Assembly (NCBI RefSeq): GCF_000485595.1
Contig: NW_014577218.1
Coordinates: 77,406-100,532 of the forward strand
Direction: 5' to 3'
Origin: Priapulus caudatus
Lineage: Eukaryota > Priapulida > Priapulimorpha > Priapulimorphida > Priapulidae
Length of the DNA: 23,127 nt
This document shows, piece after piece, positions 1 through 12,500 of the stretch. Made by a program: the position numbers and the translations under genes. Below the pieces are notes generated by a model, which worked only from the letters and a program-made list of their open reading frames with translations, searched no databases and had not been told where the DNA came from. Every line of letters starts with the position of its first letter. Position 1 is the first letter of the stretch.

Positions 1-376
1 CATATATATCAGAAGTAGATAATACTACTATCTACTTCTGATATATATGTACTTTTGGAAATAAATTAAATTAATTAATCATTATTATTAATTGGTCATC
101 ATAAAAAAAACCGTGTGACACTCACTGCCCGTCATTGTTGACATCGTTTAAAATGAATTGCACAATATATATGTAGTTTTGGAAATAATGGTCATTATAA
201 AAAAGAAAGCCGTTTGCGACTCAACACCATCAAATAATTACACTGCTCCCCCCCCCCAGACTGTGAAACCTGCTGGACTGCAGAACGCATAAATGGTAAA
301 GCTCAAGCATTTAAATTTAATTAATTAGTCATTATTATTAATTAGTCATTATAAAAAAAAGTCGTGCATGACTCAC
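1..376 (-). other. Sequence 3' of OATP exon 10: repeated donor flank or 3' end
   Basis: The stretch is AT-rich and made of three imperfect repeats of the exon 10 donor flank. Each has a TTTGGAAATA or TTAATTAATCATTA core, a CATAAAA run and a CGTGNGACTCA-like end (near 53-130, 170-235 and 305-380). Reading through the donor at 377 gives [12 protein letters not shown] and TAA at 344-342, a possible terminal exon. No AATAAA signal is seen on the minus strand here, so a further exon outside the window is the alternative. Confidence 0.5.
2..48. repeat. Perfect palindrome, 20-bp arms, 7-base loop
   Basis: Arms 2-21 and 29-48 are exact reverse complements (ATATATATCAGAAGTAGATA and its complement). 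The same structure occurs at 6951-6997. The ends resemble the ATCAGGAGTG foldbacks elsewhere in the gene. Confidence 0.9.
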
Positions 377-595
377 CTCCGTTGCCACAGCGATGTCGTC
401 TGCTGATGAGGAACCAATCGATGAGGAACATGGACATCGCGAGGAACTTCAAAACAGTGCAGACACCGATGAACTTGTATCGGAACTGTTCGATGTTGTA
501 GAGCAGGCAGGAGCCGGAGTCGCCGCACTGCTCCTTCCACAGCAGACAGGTCGTGTCGATCGTGTTTCCGAATACGATCGGAGCGGGAATGTAAC
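377..595 (-). CDS. OATP exon 10: end of TM11, last extracellular loop and TM12
   Basis: This 219-nt exon covers residues 659-731 plus one base. The acceptor is GTGCGCAG|GTTAC and the donor is GGAG|GTGAGTC, both phase 1, so the exon is symmetric (73 codons). It reads [20 protein letters not shown], the hallmark I-P-x-P-I-x-F-G-x-x-I-D-x-T-C-x-x-W of OATPs. A loop with cysteines 682 and 688 follows, then helix 12 (about 700-721) and a basic tail ([10 protein letters not shown]). Either a last exon lies beyond position 1, or the donor is skipped and translation stops after 11 more residues at TAA 344-342. A second, damaged copy lies at 7321-7540. Confidence 0.93.
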
Positions 596-3500
596 CTGCG
601 CACGATAGAACAACGTGTCAGATGAGAATTAACACGAACCTAGCGACGACGCAGCCTGCAGATAAAAATTAACACAGAATTAACACGGTGAGATGACATA
701 TAGAACAACGTAAGCAAATAGCAAATACGTGAATTTATAATAGAGCCCCAGCACAACAGTAGGCCCCTACGTTACATACGTGTTCCTTATATACATGGTG
801 ATTTTTTGAAAAGGACCGACAATTAACTGATGGCAGCCACTAAAGCCGTTTAGGAAGAAGTTGTTGTTTTGCACTAAACAAATGCTGTACAAGACATGAC
901 AAACAAATTTTCAGCATTCACAACAGGAAAGGTAAATACGCATGCAGAGTAAAGTTCCTATAGTGTTCTAACCTACATACCTTACGGCAAACCATGCACA
1001 GATGAATTGGCTTCACGAGAACAAGTAGAAAAAGATCTGAAAAAGAACTTATTCTATTATATACAATGGAAGTCAGCGTCATATAACTGCTGACAGATAA
1101 TTGGATAGACGACAAGCATACGAATACATTTGAAGTACAAACCATGCAATCTCATCACATGTCATTGTTATATAAAGTCATTGATTATTCGTTAATTAGT
1201 AACTACTAGCAACGGCAGTACATGCAAAAGCACCACAGTTCTAATGCGGAGTAGTATAAACCCTTTGCCACTACTTTAGCTCCTGGCTATCACCACTCTG
1301 TAAGTAGTAGCTACAAGATAAACCACTACTCCAAAGCGAGGAGCATATACTATAATAAACAAATAAAGTTTTCAATGCATATAATAGGACATAGGCCTAT
1401 ATGTATATCTTGAACATGCCATTTGTTGTGCTGTAATATTGTGTTGGGGTAGTATACATACATACATGAATATGAATATTATATTAAATTTTATAATATT
1501 TGCAGTGAGTATTGATGTCGCACATTACATCTGTAATAAATGTACAATTTAAATTATATTTATGGTGGTTCACCAGTTATTTTTCATTTATTACATTAGT
1601 ATCCCTATAAAAAGAGAGCAAAAATATATCTCAAACCATCAGACATATGTTTATCTTCTTACTAGAATAGCCACTCGATTTTGTGATATAAATTTGACAG
1701 TTGATTGATTTTTATTTATAGCAATTTCAGTCAAAAGTGCCATTTTACGCTGTAAAAGAAGAAATTTAATTACACTAGAAAGGACACATGACATACTAGA
1801 TAGAAGCTAGTGAAGTGCCTTGATATTGGACTACAGCAAGTTCTGGTGAAGATGTTCTTATGAGCTAGTGTCATCCATCCTACAAATATAATTTTTTATG
1901 CCAAGGATTAGTTGCTGGTAATCTAACTACAAACATGACAGATGCCACGGACAGGATACACAAGCAAATCTTCAAAACTGCCTGCCAAGGCATTGTCAAA
2001 CAAATAAGAATACTATACCCACTTATGTCTCAGGAGCCAAGGAATTATTATAGAGAAGATTGCTGGAACGTATGATCTTGGCAATGAAAGTCCAATATCT
2101 GTCTATACAAGAGACTTGGTCGGCAATATAATAGATGATCTCTCCCCATAACAAGTTACCCAAAAATTGCCAGCCACTCAAAATATAGGAAATATAAGAG
2201 GTTGTGTAAAAAATATAGAAGTTTTATAAAACATATAGGAAACATAGGCGATCTAGGAGGTATCTTGGAGGTATGGAGGAAAACATTTCATGTTTCATGC
2301 ATAATAATTAAAGGAAATGTTATGTTTAGGAATTTTTATGGCGCATACGTGGAATTGTCCATAGATTATTTCATGTGTATGCTTCGTACAGAGAATATAC
2401 TGTTTATGTATCACCCATTAATTTTCATTTTGCAGGAGTGTTTTTGACGAAAACGGTTTCACTTTTGGTACGTGAAAATTTATGCATGATAATTCATTCA
2501 CGTTTTATGTGCAAAACAGTCACAAAAATACCTGTCTGGGCAGGGTATTATATTCTATTATTTATGCAAGAAACATGCATGATTCATGCATGTACATATA
2601 TATACATATATATGATATATGCATGCATGTATCATGCTTTCCAAGAGTATGCACCGATGTAAATTGTACCCATGCATACTCAGTATAATGAGTTAATGTC
2701 TAACATCATAATCCTAAAACAGCTCCCTCCAATACAATGAAAAGTCTTTTATTATTATACATATATCATGATTTATATGTCACTTTACATAGATTATCAA
2801 TCCATTAGGGGTAAAATAAAATAAAAATTATATACGCCTGAAAACAAGAACCCGCCATCTGTTTTTTTTATAAAGCTATAAATTACTGGCGATGCACTTA
2901 AAGCATTTGTTGTCACGTAATAGGCTTCACGTCACAGCGTTTATTACAATTAGTTGTTAATTTCTAATCTGCTTAAACGCAGTCCGTAAAATATACGACA
3001 TGTATGATATACAAAATAAATATCAAATATATATATATTTACATTTCCACATATATATATAAATATGTACAAATTGAAAATATGAATTGAACAATTGATT
3101 AATGAGCCAAGATATGAATCAACGATACCATATGGATTGATTCAATTTCACCGAACATGACCACTTAGCTCATATATAAAAAATTCGCATATATATAAGA
3201 TAAAAAGATCATGCTACAGTGGCGAGAATATCACGCACGATGCTGTTTATAGTTATCCTGCTTCTCAAATTGCACGTGTAAACGTACGTAACGTACATGT
3301 ATGTTCTTACTGTGTCAGAAGACAGCCCATGAACAGCACGTGGACATCTTTATAAACAACTGACTATTCGTTGGAAGTCATGGACCAGCCATGAATTCTA
3401 GAAACACCGACGAAGCATTCACGAACCTCTGCTAGAGCAACAATTTCACGAGAGAGTAATGCAGAGGAATGCACAGCAGCACAGATATAATATTAGAACT

Positions 3501-6500
3501 TTATAATTCAGTGGGTATATAAGCGTATTTCCTAATCTTACGTACCCTAGTCATGATATACTTATCCAAAACCTCAATAAAGTGTACAGTATATAAGTTG
3601 CTCATGCATATGCCCGCCCGATGTACACTTTTGCATCAAAAGACACAACGCATCAAGAACGCATGCTTTTATGGTAAAATGTTACACAAAGGCAAAAGCA
3701 CGGTATGATTTCAATGCATCAAACATTCAGGTTGATATAACGATGTAGGTTTGACATGAGCGAAGTAGTCATCTGTACACTATCGCGAAGTTGTAAAAAA
3801 AATCTGACAGAACGTGCCATCCCAGTCAAATGCGATGAGACAGTTCAGACAGGTGCAACTTCAATTTAATGAATGCTGTGATATAACTGAAAAGGATTCG
3901 TTTTATCAAGGCTATTGCCTCCACACTCTATGTGTGACTACATCTGACATCTGTAACGGCTCAATTATTTCCTTTCCATAAATGGAAGTAGTGGAACTAC
4001 TCTCAAACGACAATAAAAATATTGCTTCTTGGCCTGTAACCAATAAACTGACTATATAATCACAAGATGATCATGGGAGAACGAAACTTCAAAGTGGCGC
4101 CACCTATTGATGAACAGCCACTAGCAAAGTGGGCAGACAAAGAGTTGTGCATGTTGACATTCGTACATTTGTAGAAGATATATCAATCTTTACAATACGA
4201 ACATTGTTTAGTAATACAATTAATCCGTTCAGACATAATTAACATTGAAATACGTCGAATAACTTCAAATATGACAATATATTCCTTGCTTGCAGCTGCT
4301 CAAGCAATACATGCTGATTGTATATTATGTAGCTGGTCTTTACTGATGCACAATGTATCTGTGTCCTTACTGATGTACAATGTATCTGTGTTCTTACTGA
4401 TGTACAATGTATCTGTGTTCTTACTGATGTACAATGTAACTGTGTTCTTACTGATGTACAATATATCTGTGTCCTCACTGATGTACAATGTATCTGTATC
4501 CTCACTGATGTACAATGTATCTGTGTCCTCACTGATCTACAATGTATCTGTGTCCTCACTGATCTACAATGTATCTGTGTCCTCACTGATCTACAATGTA
4601 TCTGTGTCCTCACTGATGTACAATGTATGCTGTGTTCCTGCAGGTGATGTACAATGTATTCTGTGTCCCTCACTGATGCTACAATGTATCTGTATCCTCA
4701 CTGATGTAACAATCGTATCGTGATCCTCACTTGATCTACAATGCTATCTGTGTCCCTCACTATCTACAATGTATGCTGTATCCAAACAGATTGTACAATG
4801 TATCTGTGTCGTCATGATGTTCAAGCACTCTGATCTCACAGATCTACAATTTCTGGTGTCCTCACTGATTCTACAGATGTATCTGTACCCTCACTGATCT
4901 ACAATGTATCTGTGTCCTCACTGATCTACAATGTATCTGTATCCAAACTGATCTACAATGTATCTGTGTCCTCACTGATCTACAATGTATCTGTGTCCTC
5001 ACTGATCTACAATGTATCTGTTATGCCAAACAGATCCTACAATGTATCATGTGTCGTCAGCTAGATCTACAATGTTATCTGTGTCGCTCACTGATCTACA
5101 TATGTATCTGTATCCTCACTGATGTACAATGTATCTGTGTCCTTACTGAGTGTACACATGCTATCTGTGTCCTCACTGATCTACAATGTTATCTGTGTCC
5201 TCTACTGCATGCTACATGTTCTGTATCAAAACTGCCATCTCTCAATGTATCTGTAATCCTCACTGATCTACAATGTTAATCTGTGTCCTCACTGATCTAC
5301 AATGTATCTGTGTCCTCACTGATCTACAATGTATCTGTGTCCTCACTGATCTACACTGTATCTGTACCCTCACTTGATACTACAATGTATCGTGTGCCTT
5401 CACTCAGATCTATCAATGTATCTGTATCCAAACTGGATCTACAATGTATTCTGTACCCTCACTGGATCGTACAATGTATCTGGTGTCCTCACTGACTACA
5501 TGTATCTGTACCCTCACTGATCTACAAATGTTCTGTGTCCTCACTATCTATCATATGTATCTGTATCGCAAACCGATCTACAATGTATCTGTTGTCGTCA
5601 GCTGATCTCATGATGCTATCTGCTACCCCTCACTGATAGCTACAATGTATCTGTGTCCTCCTGATCTACAATGTATCTTGTATCCAACACTGATCTACAG
5701 ATTGTATCTGTACCCTACTGATCTACAATGTATCCTGTGTTCCTCAACTGCCATCTACAATGTTATCTGTATCCAAACTTGATCTACAACTGTATCCTGT
5801 GTCGTCCACTGATCGTATTGGATGTATCTGTACCCTCACTGATCTACAATGTATCTGGTGTCTCACTGATCTACAATGTATCTGTATTCCTTCACTGATC
5901 GTACACAATGTATCTGTTATCTCACTGATCTAACAATGTATCTGTGATCCCTCACTGATCTACAATGTATCTGTATCCTCACTGATCTACAATGTACCCC
6001 TGTCCTTACTGATGTACAATGTATCTGTGTCCTTACTGATGTACAATGTATCTGTGTCCTTACTGATGTACAATGTATCTGTGTCCTTACTGATGTACAA
6101 TGTATCTGTGTCCTCACTAATCTACAATGTACCCCTGTCTTACTGATGTACATGTACGTGCTCTTTTACTGACGTACAATGTAACTGTTCACAGGATTTC
6201 CTCACTGACATGAATAGACTGTGATCAGCCATGCTATATGACACTCTCGTATGTATGTGCAAGCACCACCGAGTTGATGTGACATTCCTGCGCATTCCAG
6301 AGTGTCAAATGCTCGACTCATAATTCGAGACGGTTGGAAGTTGGTCGAAAGCATCGGAAGTTGACGCACGAAGCATCTTGTCACCACTGTCCAGTTTCTG
6401 TGACTGAAATCTGGCCTCTTTTGCCACTCTACCTATTCCTGCGATAGGAGGCATGGTGTCAGTCACTATATATAGTATAACATGACATAACTACGTCACA

Positions 6501-9500
6501 TAGGAGCTCTCAAGCCAACATCCTCAAAACCCGACTCACGTACGATTAGGGAATTATAGTCATGCCTAAGATCTGTTTTACATAATTCTAGTTCACTCTT
6601 GCTCATTTGTACTGTGGCAGGATCTCTAATGCTCTGTGATCACTTACTAGCATTTTGATGGCGTATTTATAAACGAACTACACAAATTATGAAGAATTCC
6701 AAGAGTTCCATCAAAGAATTGCACTGCCACATCACCCAAACTGTGAAATCTCCTGGACCACAGAACGCATAAATGGTAAAGCTCAACTGTTAGCTATGTG
6801 ACTCACTAGGTTAGTAGTATGCATCTGTCTATATATTTCTATCTATATATTGCAGCTATATCTGTCTGTATCTTTAACCTGACTTTTGTACGATCAGCAA
6901 TCCTTGTCACCTTCACGTTACTGCCGACATTGTGTAAAATGAATCATACAATATATATCAGAAGTAGATAATACTACTATCTACTTCTGATATATATGTA
7001 CTTTTGGAAATAAATTAAATTAATTAATCATTATTTAATTGGTCATCATAAAAAAACCGTTTGACACTCACTGCCGTCATTGTTGACATCGTTTAAAATG
7101 AATTGCACATATATATGTAGTTTTGGAAATAATGGTCATTATAAAAAGAAGAGCCGTGTGGCGACTCAACACCATGCAATAATTACACTGCTCCCCCCCC
7201 ACCAGACTGTGAAACCTGCATGGACTGCAGAACGCATAAATGGTAAAGCTCAGCGTTTAAATTTAATTAATTAGTCATTATTTTAATTAGTCATTATAAA
7301 GAAAAGTCGTGCATGACTCACCTCCGTTGCCACGCAGATTGTCGTCTGCTGTGAGGAACCAATCGATGAGGAACATTGCACTCGCGAGGAACTTCAAACA
7401 GTGCAGACACCAATGAACTTGTATCGGAACTGTTCGATGTTGGTAGAGCAGGCAGGAGCCGGAGTCGCCGACTGCTCCTTCCACAGCCACAGGTTGTGTC
7501 GATCGTGTTTCCGAAGACGATCGGAGCGGGAATGTAACCTGCGCACGATAGAACAAAGTGTCTGATGATAAATTAACAGAACCTATGGACGACGCAGGCC
7601 TGAGATAAAAATTAACACAGAATTAACACGTGTGAGATGACATATAGAACAACGTAAGCAAATAGCAAATTCACATGGCCTGCTGATAAGAATTAACACG
7701 GACCTGCATGTGAAACGACGTGGCAAGTGATAATGTGGACGACAGGTGTGACTATGTGAATATGTAACTTGCGCAGATAGAACAACATGGCCTGCAGATG
7801 AGCATTAACTTGGTGAGACGATGTGGCAAGTGATAATGTGGATGACAGGTGAGAATATGATGCAGGTGAAGCAAGGTGCAGACAGGTGAAAGAAGGTGCA
7901 GACCGGTGCGAACAAGGATGCAGACAGGTGAAAAAAAGGATGCAGACCGGTGAGAACAAGGATGCAGACAGGTGAAAAAAAGGATGCAGACCGGTGAGAA
8001 CAAGGATGCCAGATCAGTGAAAGAAAAGGATGCAGACCGGTGGAGAACAAGATGCAGACCAGGTGAAAAAAGGATGCAGACCGTGAGTGCAGAGTGAAAC
8101 AAGGATGCAGAGCAGGTAAACAAGATGCAGACCGGTGAGAACAAAGGATTGCAGACAGTGAAAACAAGGATGCAGACACCGTGAATACAAGGATTGGCAG
8201 ACAGTGAGAACAAGGATGCCAGACCGTTGACGAACAAGGATGCAGGCAGGTGAAAACAGAGATGCAGGCAGGTGAAAACAAGATGCAGGTCAGGTGAAAA
8301 CAGGATGCAGACAGGTGAAAACAATGATGCAGACAGGTGAAACAAGCCGATAGCATACAGGTGAGAACATTGAAGCAGACAGGTGAGAACAATGATGCAG
8401 ACAGGTGAAAACAAGGATGCAGACAGGTGAAAACAAGGATGCAGACAGGTGAAAACAAGGATGCAGACAGGTGAAAACAAGGATGCAGGAGTGTGAAACG
8501 AGGATGCAAGACAGGCCGAGAAGAAGATGCAGACAGGTGAAAAGAAGGATGCAGACAGGTGAAAAGAAGGATGCAGACAGGTGAAAAGAAGGATGCAGAC
8601 AGGTGAGAACAATGATGCAGACAAGTGAAAACAAGGATGCAGGCAGGTAAAAACAAGGATGCAGGCAGGTGAAAACAAGGATGCAGGCAGGTGAAAACAA
8701 GGATGCAGACAGGTGAAAACAAGGATGTAGACAGGTGAAAACAATTAAGGATGCAGACAGGTGAAAATAAGGATGTAAACAGGTGAGAAAGCTGACAATG
8801 ACAGGTGAAAACAAGGATGCAGGCATATGAGAACGTGAATGATGACAGGTGGGAATTAATGTGACAAGGCAGCCAGTTGCAAACGACAAAAAGTAACATT
8901 TGCGAAATGACATTGCATATAATTGTTTCCACGTGTAGCATGTGTGTTCTACGAGTGTCACATGTCACTAATGTGAAGTATATTGCTTGAGTAAATTCCT
9001 CAATGTTTTTGCACTTACCGAAAAGCCGAAAGATTACAAATTGCATTCCAAGAGCAAATGCTCTCTCCTCTTCTGCTACTGACCTATAAACAATAACCAG
9101 ATATTGTATAAGATGCATTAAGTATACTCATCCGTCAGGGTGACAGTGAAATAGAATATAAAAGGTAATTGGTGGTGGTGATGCAGAGAAGATACAGGTG
9201 AGAAAGGTGACAAAGGTAATCTACTGGTAAACGTTATGCATGAGCATAGCTATATTTTATTATTATTATTGATAGATGATTATGATTATTACGATTGATG
9301 GGAATTTAACCACAGACGAGCAGAACTCGGGGTAGAGTAATTTCTACTAGGAGTGCGAGAAGTAATGGCCTTATACACAAAAAAACATTTACTCCAGAGG
9401 CTTTGGCATGACAATATATAATGTAGAGATGTTGTACCCATGCTGTTATCGAGGTTTTCATTGCTATAGTTAATAATGACATGCAACTATACCTCAAAAT

Positions 9501-12500
9501 AATTACAGTGGGGTGGAGCAGGATCTATTGAGAGTATGACTTTATATCCCATACCCTGTAAATATACTGCATTTTATGCATAGTATGGAAGAATACCATT
9601 CGCAGTAATGGTTAAATTTGGTAATAGCTAGCATGATCTAAGGGTAATCATTCACAGTAAAAGCTAGGTCGCTATATGCCCCCCCCCCCAGAGGCTACGG
9701 CCCTGGCCATACGTACTACAAGAGGGAACCTCACCTGAGAGTGATCATCACAACAGGCATGTTGGTGATGGACACGAGTAGAGTCATGACGAACAACAGT
9801 GCCATGAAGGGAATGAGCATGTCGCAACTACGCTGACACTCCCCTGAGCTTGCTAGCAGCAGCTGCCCCAGTTGCTGCACTGTCTTGTTACCAGTAATGC
9901 ACGCGCAGTCCGTGTAATTCTGAAATATACATATCAGAGAATTAATCTACGTACACGCAAAAGCCACCTGCTACGTTTGAATTGCAGTCGATGCGGTCAA
10001 TAGTAGTGACATCTGGCGGGAGAAATTATTCATAAGCGCGCGCACTGTCAGCGTTGTCACCGATTGACTGTCACTGGTACACACTCGATTGTGTGAATTA
10101 CTGCCACCGAAAGATTGGTGAAGCGTGCTAGATCGTGAATTATATAAAGTATTATAAGTATAAACAAGTTAACTTCTATCCTGAGTATCTTACATGAAGG
10201 TATAATTAGTGACCGCGTATTCTACATACAAATACGTTACTACATCTAGAAAATTCATAATATCAAAGCTATACATATACACGAGAATTAAATCATGATT
10301 GGAAAACCTGATAAAATTAACCCCGAAATGACTCTCGTGTTGAAGTTTTTAATACGATATCTCAGTAATACATCTACCAGGGTGTTACCTGCAGTTCCAG
10401 GTCACCGCGAATGATCGGTGGATAGAACTGCGTGCAGCCTGCGTGGCAGGGAGAGAAGTAGGTGATGCCGTCTATACCACAGATTGGTTCCAAATCGTTG
10501 TGCGAGCACTGACAGTCCGCATTGCACTGCGATGTCAGGTTGATATGGAATGGTTTGTCATTCGGACTGCAAGAATTTTTCAAGAGTGTCAATGCTGAAG
10601 CATCAGTGCACACGGTTTTATGATGAACAATGTTCATACATAGCATCAAGAGTGAATAATAATCGATTTATTATTATTCCCTCCTGATAATATCTATACG
10701 TTGCTATTGCAAAATTAACAGTTTTTGACAATATTTGTGTTTAGTAGGGGTACGTGCGTGCGTGCGTGCGTGCGTGCGTGCGTACGTGAATGCATTCGTA
10801 CATTGGGTATTTGTACAAGTTCATATACGTTTATGTGTACGTGGGTTTGTACGTGCGTGCGTACACGCCTGATGTGGTTAACTATAACATCTGTATCTGT
10901 AGGAGTGCTGATATGATTACCTATTTATGCATGTATATATGTGGGGAATGTGGTTAGCTTATAGCTTGTCTATTAATGTGGATACATGCAGAGTAAACCT
11001 GCTTGTCTGTTTAGGATATTTGTGAGACGTTTGATTATACATCCACGTCTGTGCCTACGAGAAGAAGAAGAAGAAGAAGAAGAAGAAGAGAAGGAAGAGA
11101 AGAAAAAGAAAAAGAAGAAGAGAAGAAAAAAAAAGAAGAAGAAGAAGAAGAGCTAAGAAAAAGAAGAAGAAAAAGAAGAGAAGAAAAAGAAGATGATGAA
11201 GAAGAAGAAGAATTAAGAAGTCTAAGAAGAAGAGAACAAAAGGAAGAGAAGATGATGAAAAAAAGGAAGAGAAAGAAGAAGAGAAGAAGAGAAGGATAGA
11301 AGAAGAAGAAGAAGAAGAAGAAGAAGACGAGGTTAGTTATGTATGGCTATAAGCTGTAAGTATAGTTAGCTTAAAGGTGCCTTCCCACGAAATTTCAAGT
11401 GGCAAACATAAAATAAGGCAGAAATGAATTATTTTAACACTGCATGTTTGTACTTGCCTATATATGTGTGGATAGATAGGTAAAAAAATGCTCGGAATAC
11501 GATCCTCCAAGCTTTTAGACTACAAAGTGAAAGTGTCAGGTCGAATGTTTTAACAGCGTTTACTTTTGTCGCTCTGGCGGCGATGTTGTGACGTATTACG
11601 TCATCATCGATCAACTAGAAAGGGCAGTTGTCGCCAACTACATGTATCCCCCGTGATCGAGTAATGAATGAAATATACTCTGTAAGGACGTAGAAGGTAG
11701 GTAAAGTTAAATAAATAATCACAAAGACAAAGGTTTGTTACACAACTCATCTGCCTGAGATGTGCAATATGTTAAATTGTGTTGCCTTAGGGTTTTGGTA
11801 CGCGAACCCTTCTCCCAAGATGTGTAAGTATACGAAGTTTGCTCGCGCTAGATCAATTAGGGGCCGATGTTATTAGAGCGGAAGGGAAATATGCGATGAA
11901 GGTCAAGGTCAAGGTCAAATAAAAGCCGCAGTGACCTTGTTTTGGTACGCGACACACATTCTCTCCAAGATGTGTAAGTATACCAAGTTTAGTAGCGCTA
12001 GGTCAATTAGGGGCCGAGTTATAGAGCAGAAGGGAAATATGATCAAGGTCAAGGTCAAGGTCAAATAAAAGCCGCAGTGACCTTGTTTTGGTACGCGACA
12101 CACATTCTCCCCAAGATGTGTAAGTATACCAAGTTTAGTAGCGCTAGGTCAATTAGGGGCCAAGTTATAGAGCAGAAGGGAAATATGATCAAGGTCAAGG
12201 TAAAGGTCAAATAAAGGTCGCAGTGACCTGGTTTTGGTACACTGCGCACCTTCTCCCCAAGATGTGTAAGTAGACCAAGTTTGGTCACGCTAGGTCAATT
12301 AGGGGTCGAGTTATAGAGCAGAATGGAAAATTCCTGCAGCGGACCGAGCGGCGGCGGCTGGACAGACTTGAAAATATAGTATCCCCGCCGACTTCGTCGC
12401 GGGGGATACAATAAATGCATGAGCCTTTACACCGAACTGCCATTATACAGAACCGCTGCGAACAGCGATTTTCAAGTTGTTTTTTCGTTTAGCAAATATA

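Larger units (their letters stand above)
1..725. repeat. Long direct repeat, copy 1 (exon 10 and both flanks)
   Basis: Positions 2-725 match 6951-7669 almost base for base. The match starts at the same 20-bp-arm palindrome and ends at ...AGCAAATAGCAAAT, after which the two diverge completely. Copy 1 reads cleanly and keeps the exon 10 frame. It may extend left of the window. Confidence 0.9.
6951..7669. repeat. Long direct repeat, copy 2
   Basis: This is the second copy of 2-725, about 720 bp, with scattered one-base indels and a shorter ATT run. A diverged part of the same sequence also occurs just upstream at about 6719-6790 (matching about 241-306) and 6920-6955 (matching about 125-170). 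The region has therefore been duplicated more than once. Confidence 0.88.

Noticed and set aside
240-300. Possible terminal OATP exon after TTCTGCAG on the minus strand
   Set aside because: It would give a Gly/Gln-rich tail of unknown match, and the C run makes the frame unreliable.
1920-2080. Short plus-strand frame beginning ATGACAGATGCC
   Set aside because: It is under 45 codons, closed by stops, with no similarity I recognise. An old mobile-element remnant is possible but unsupported.
4239-4723. Frames of 144 and 150 codons on both strands
   Set aside because: These are 9-residue-period translations of a 27-bp minisatellite.
4335-6190. CRISPR-like direct repeats
   Set aside because: Units are head to tail without spacers, and the DNA is eukaryotic.
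6202-6387. 61-codon minus-strand frame in intron 9
   Set aside because: No recognised motif or splice context, in a stretch with probable sequence errors.
7752-8961. Long minus-strand frames (223-437 codons) in the 22-bp array
   Set aside because: All three frames are open because the repeat unit lacks stop codons. The only real coding part is the 65-nt exon 9.
11051-11299. 82-codon Lys/Arg/Glu frame
   Set aside because: It is a translation of the GAA/AAG tract.
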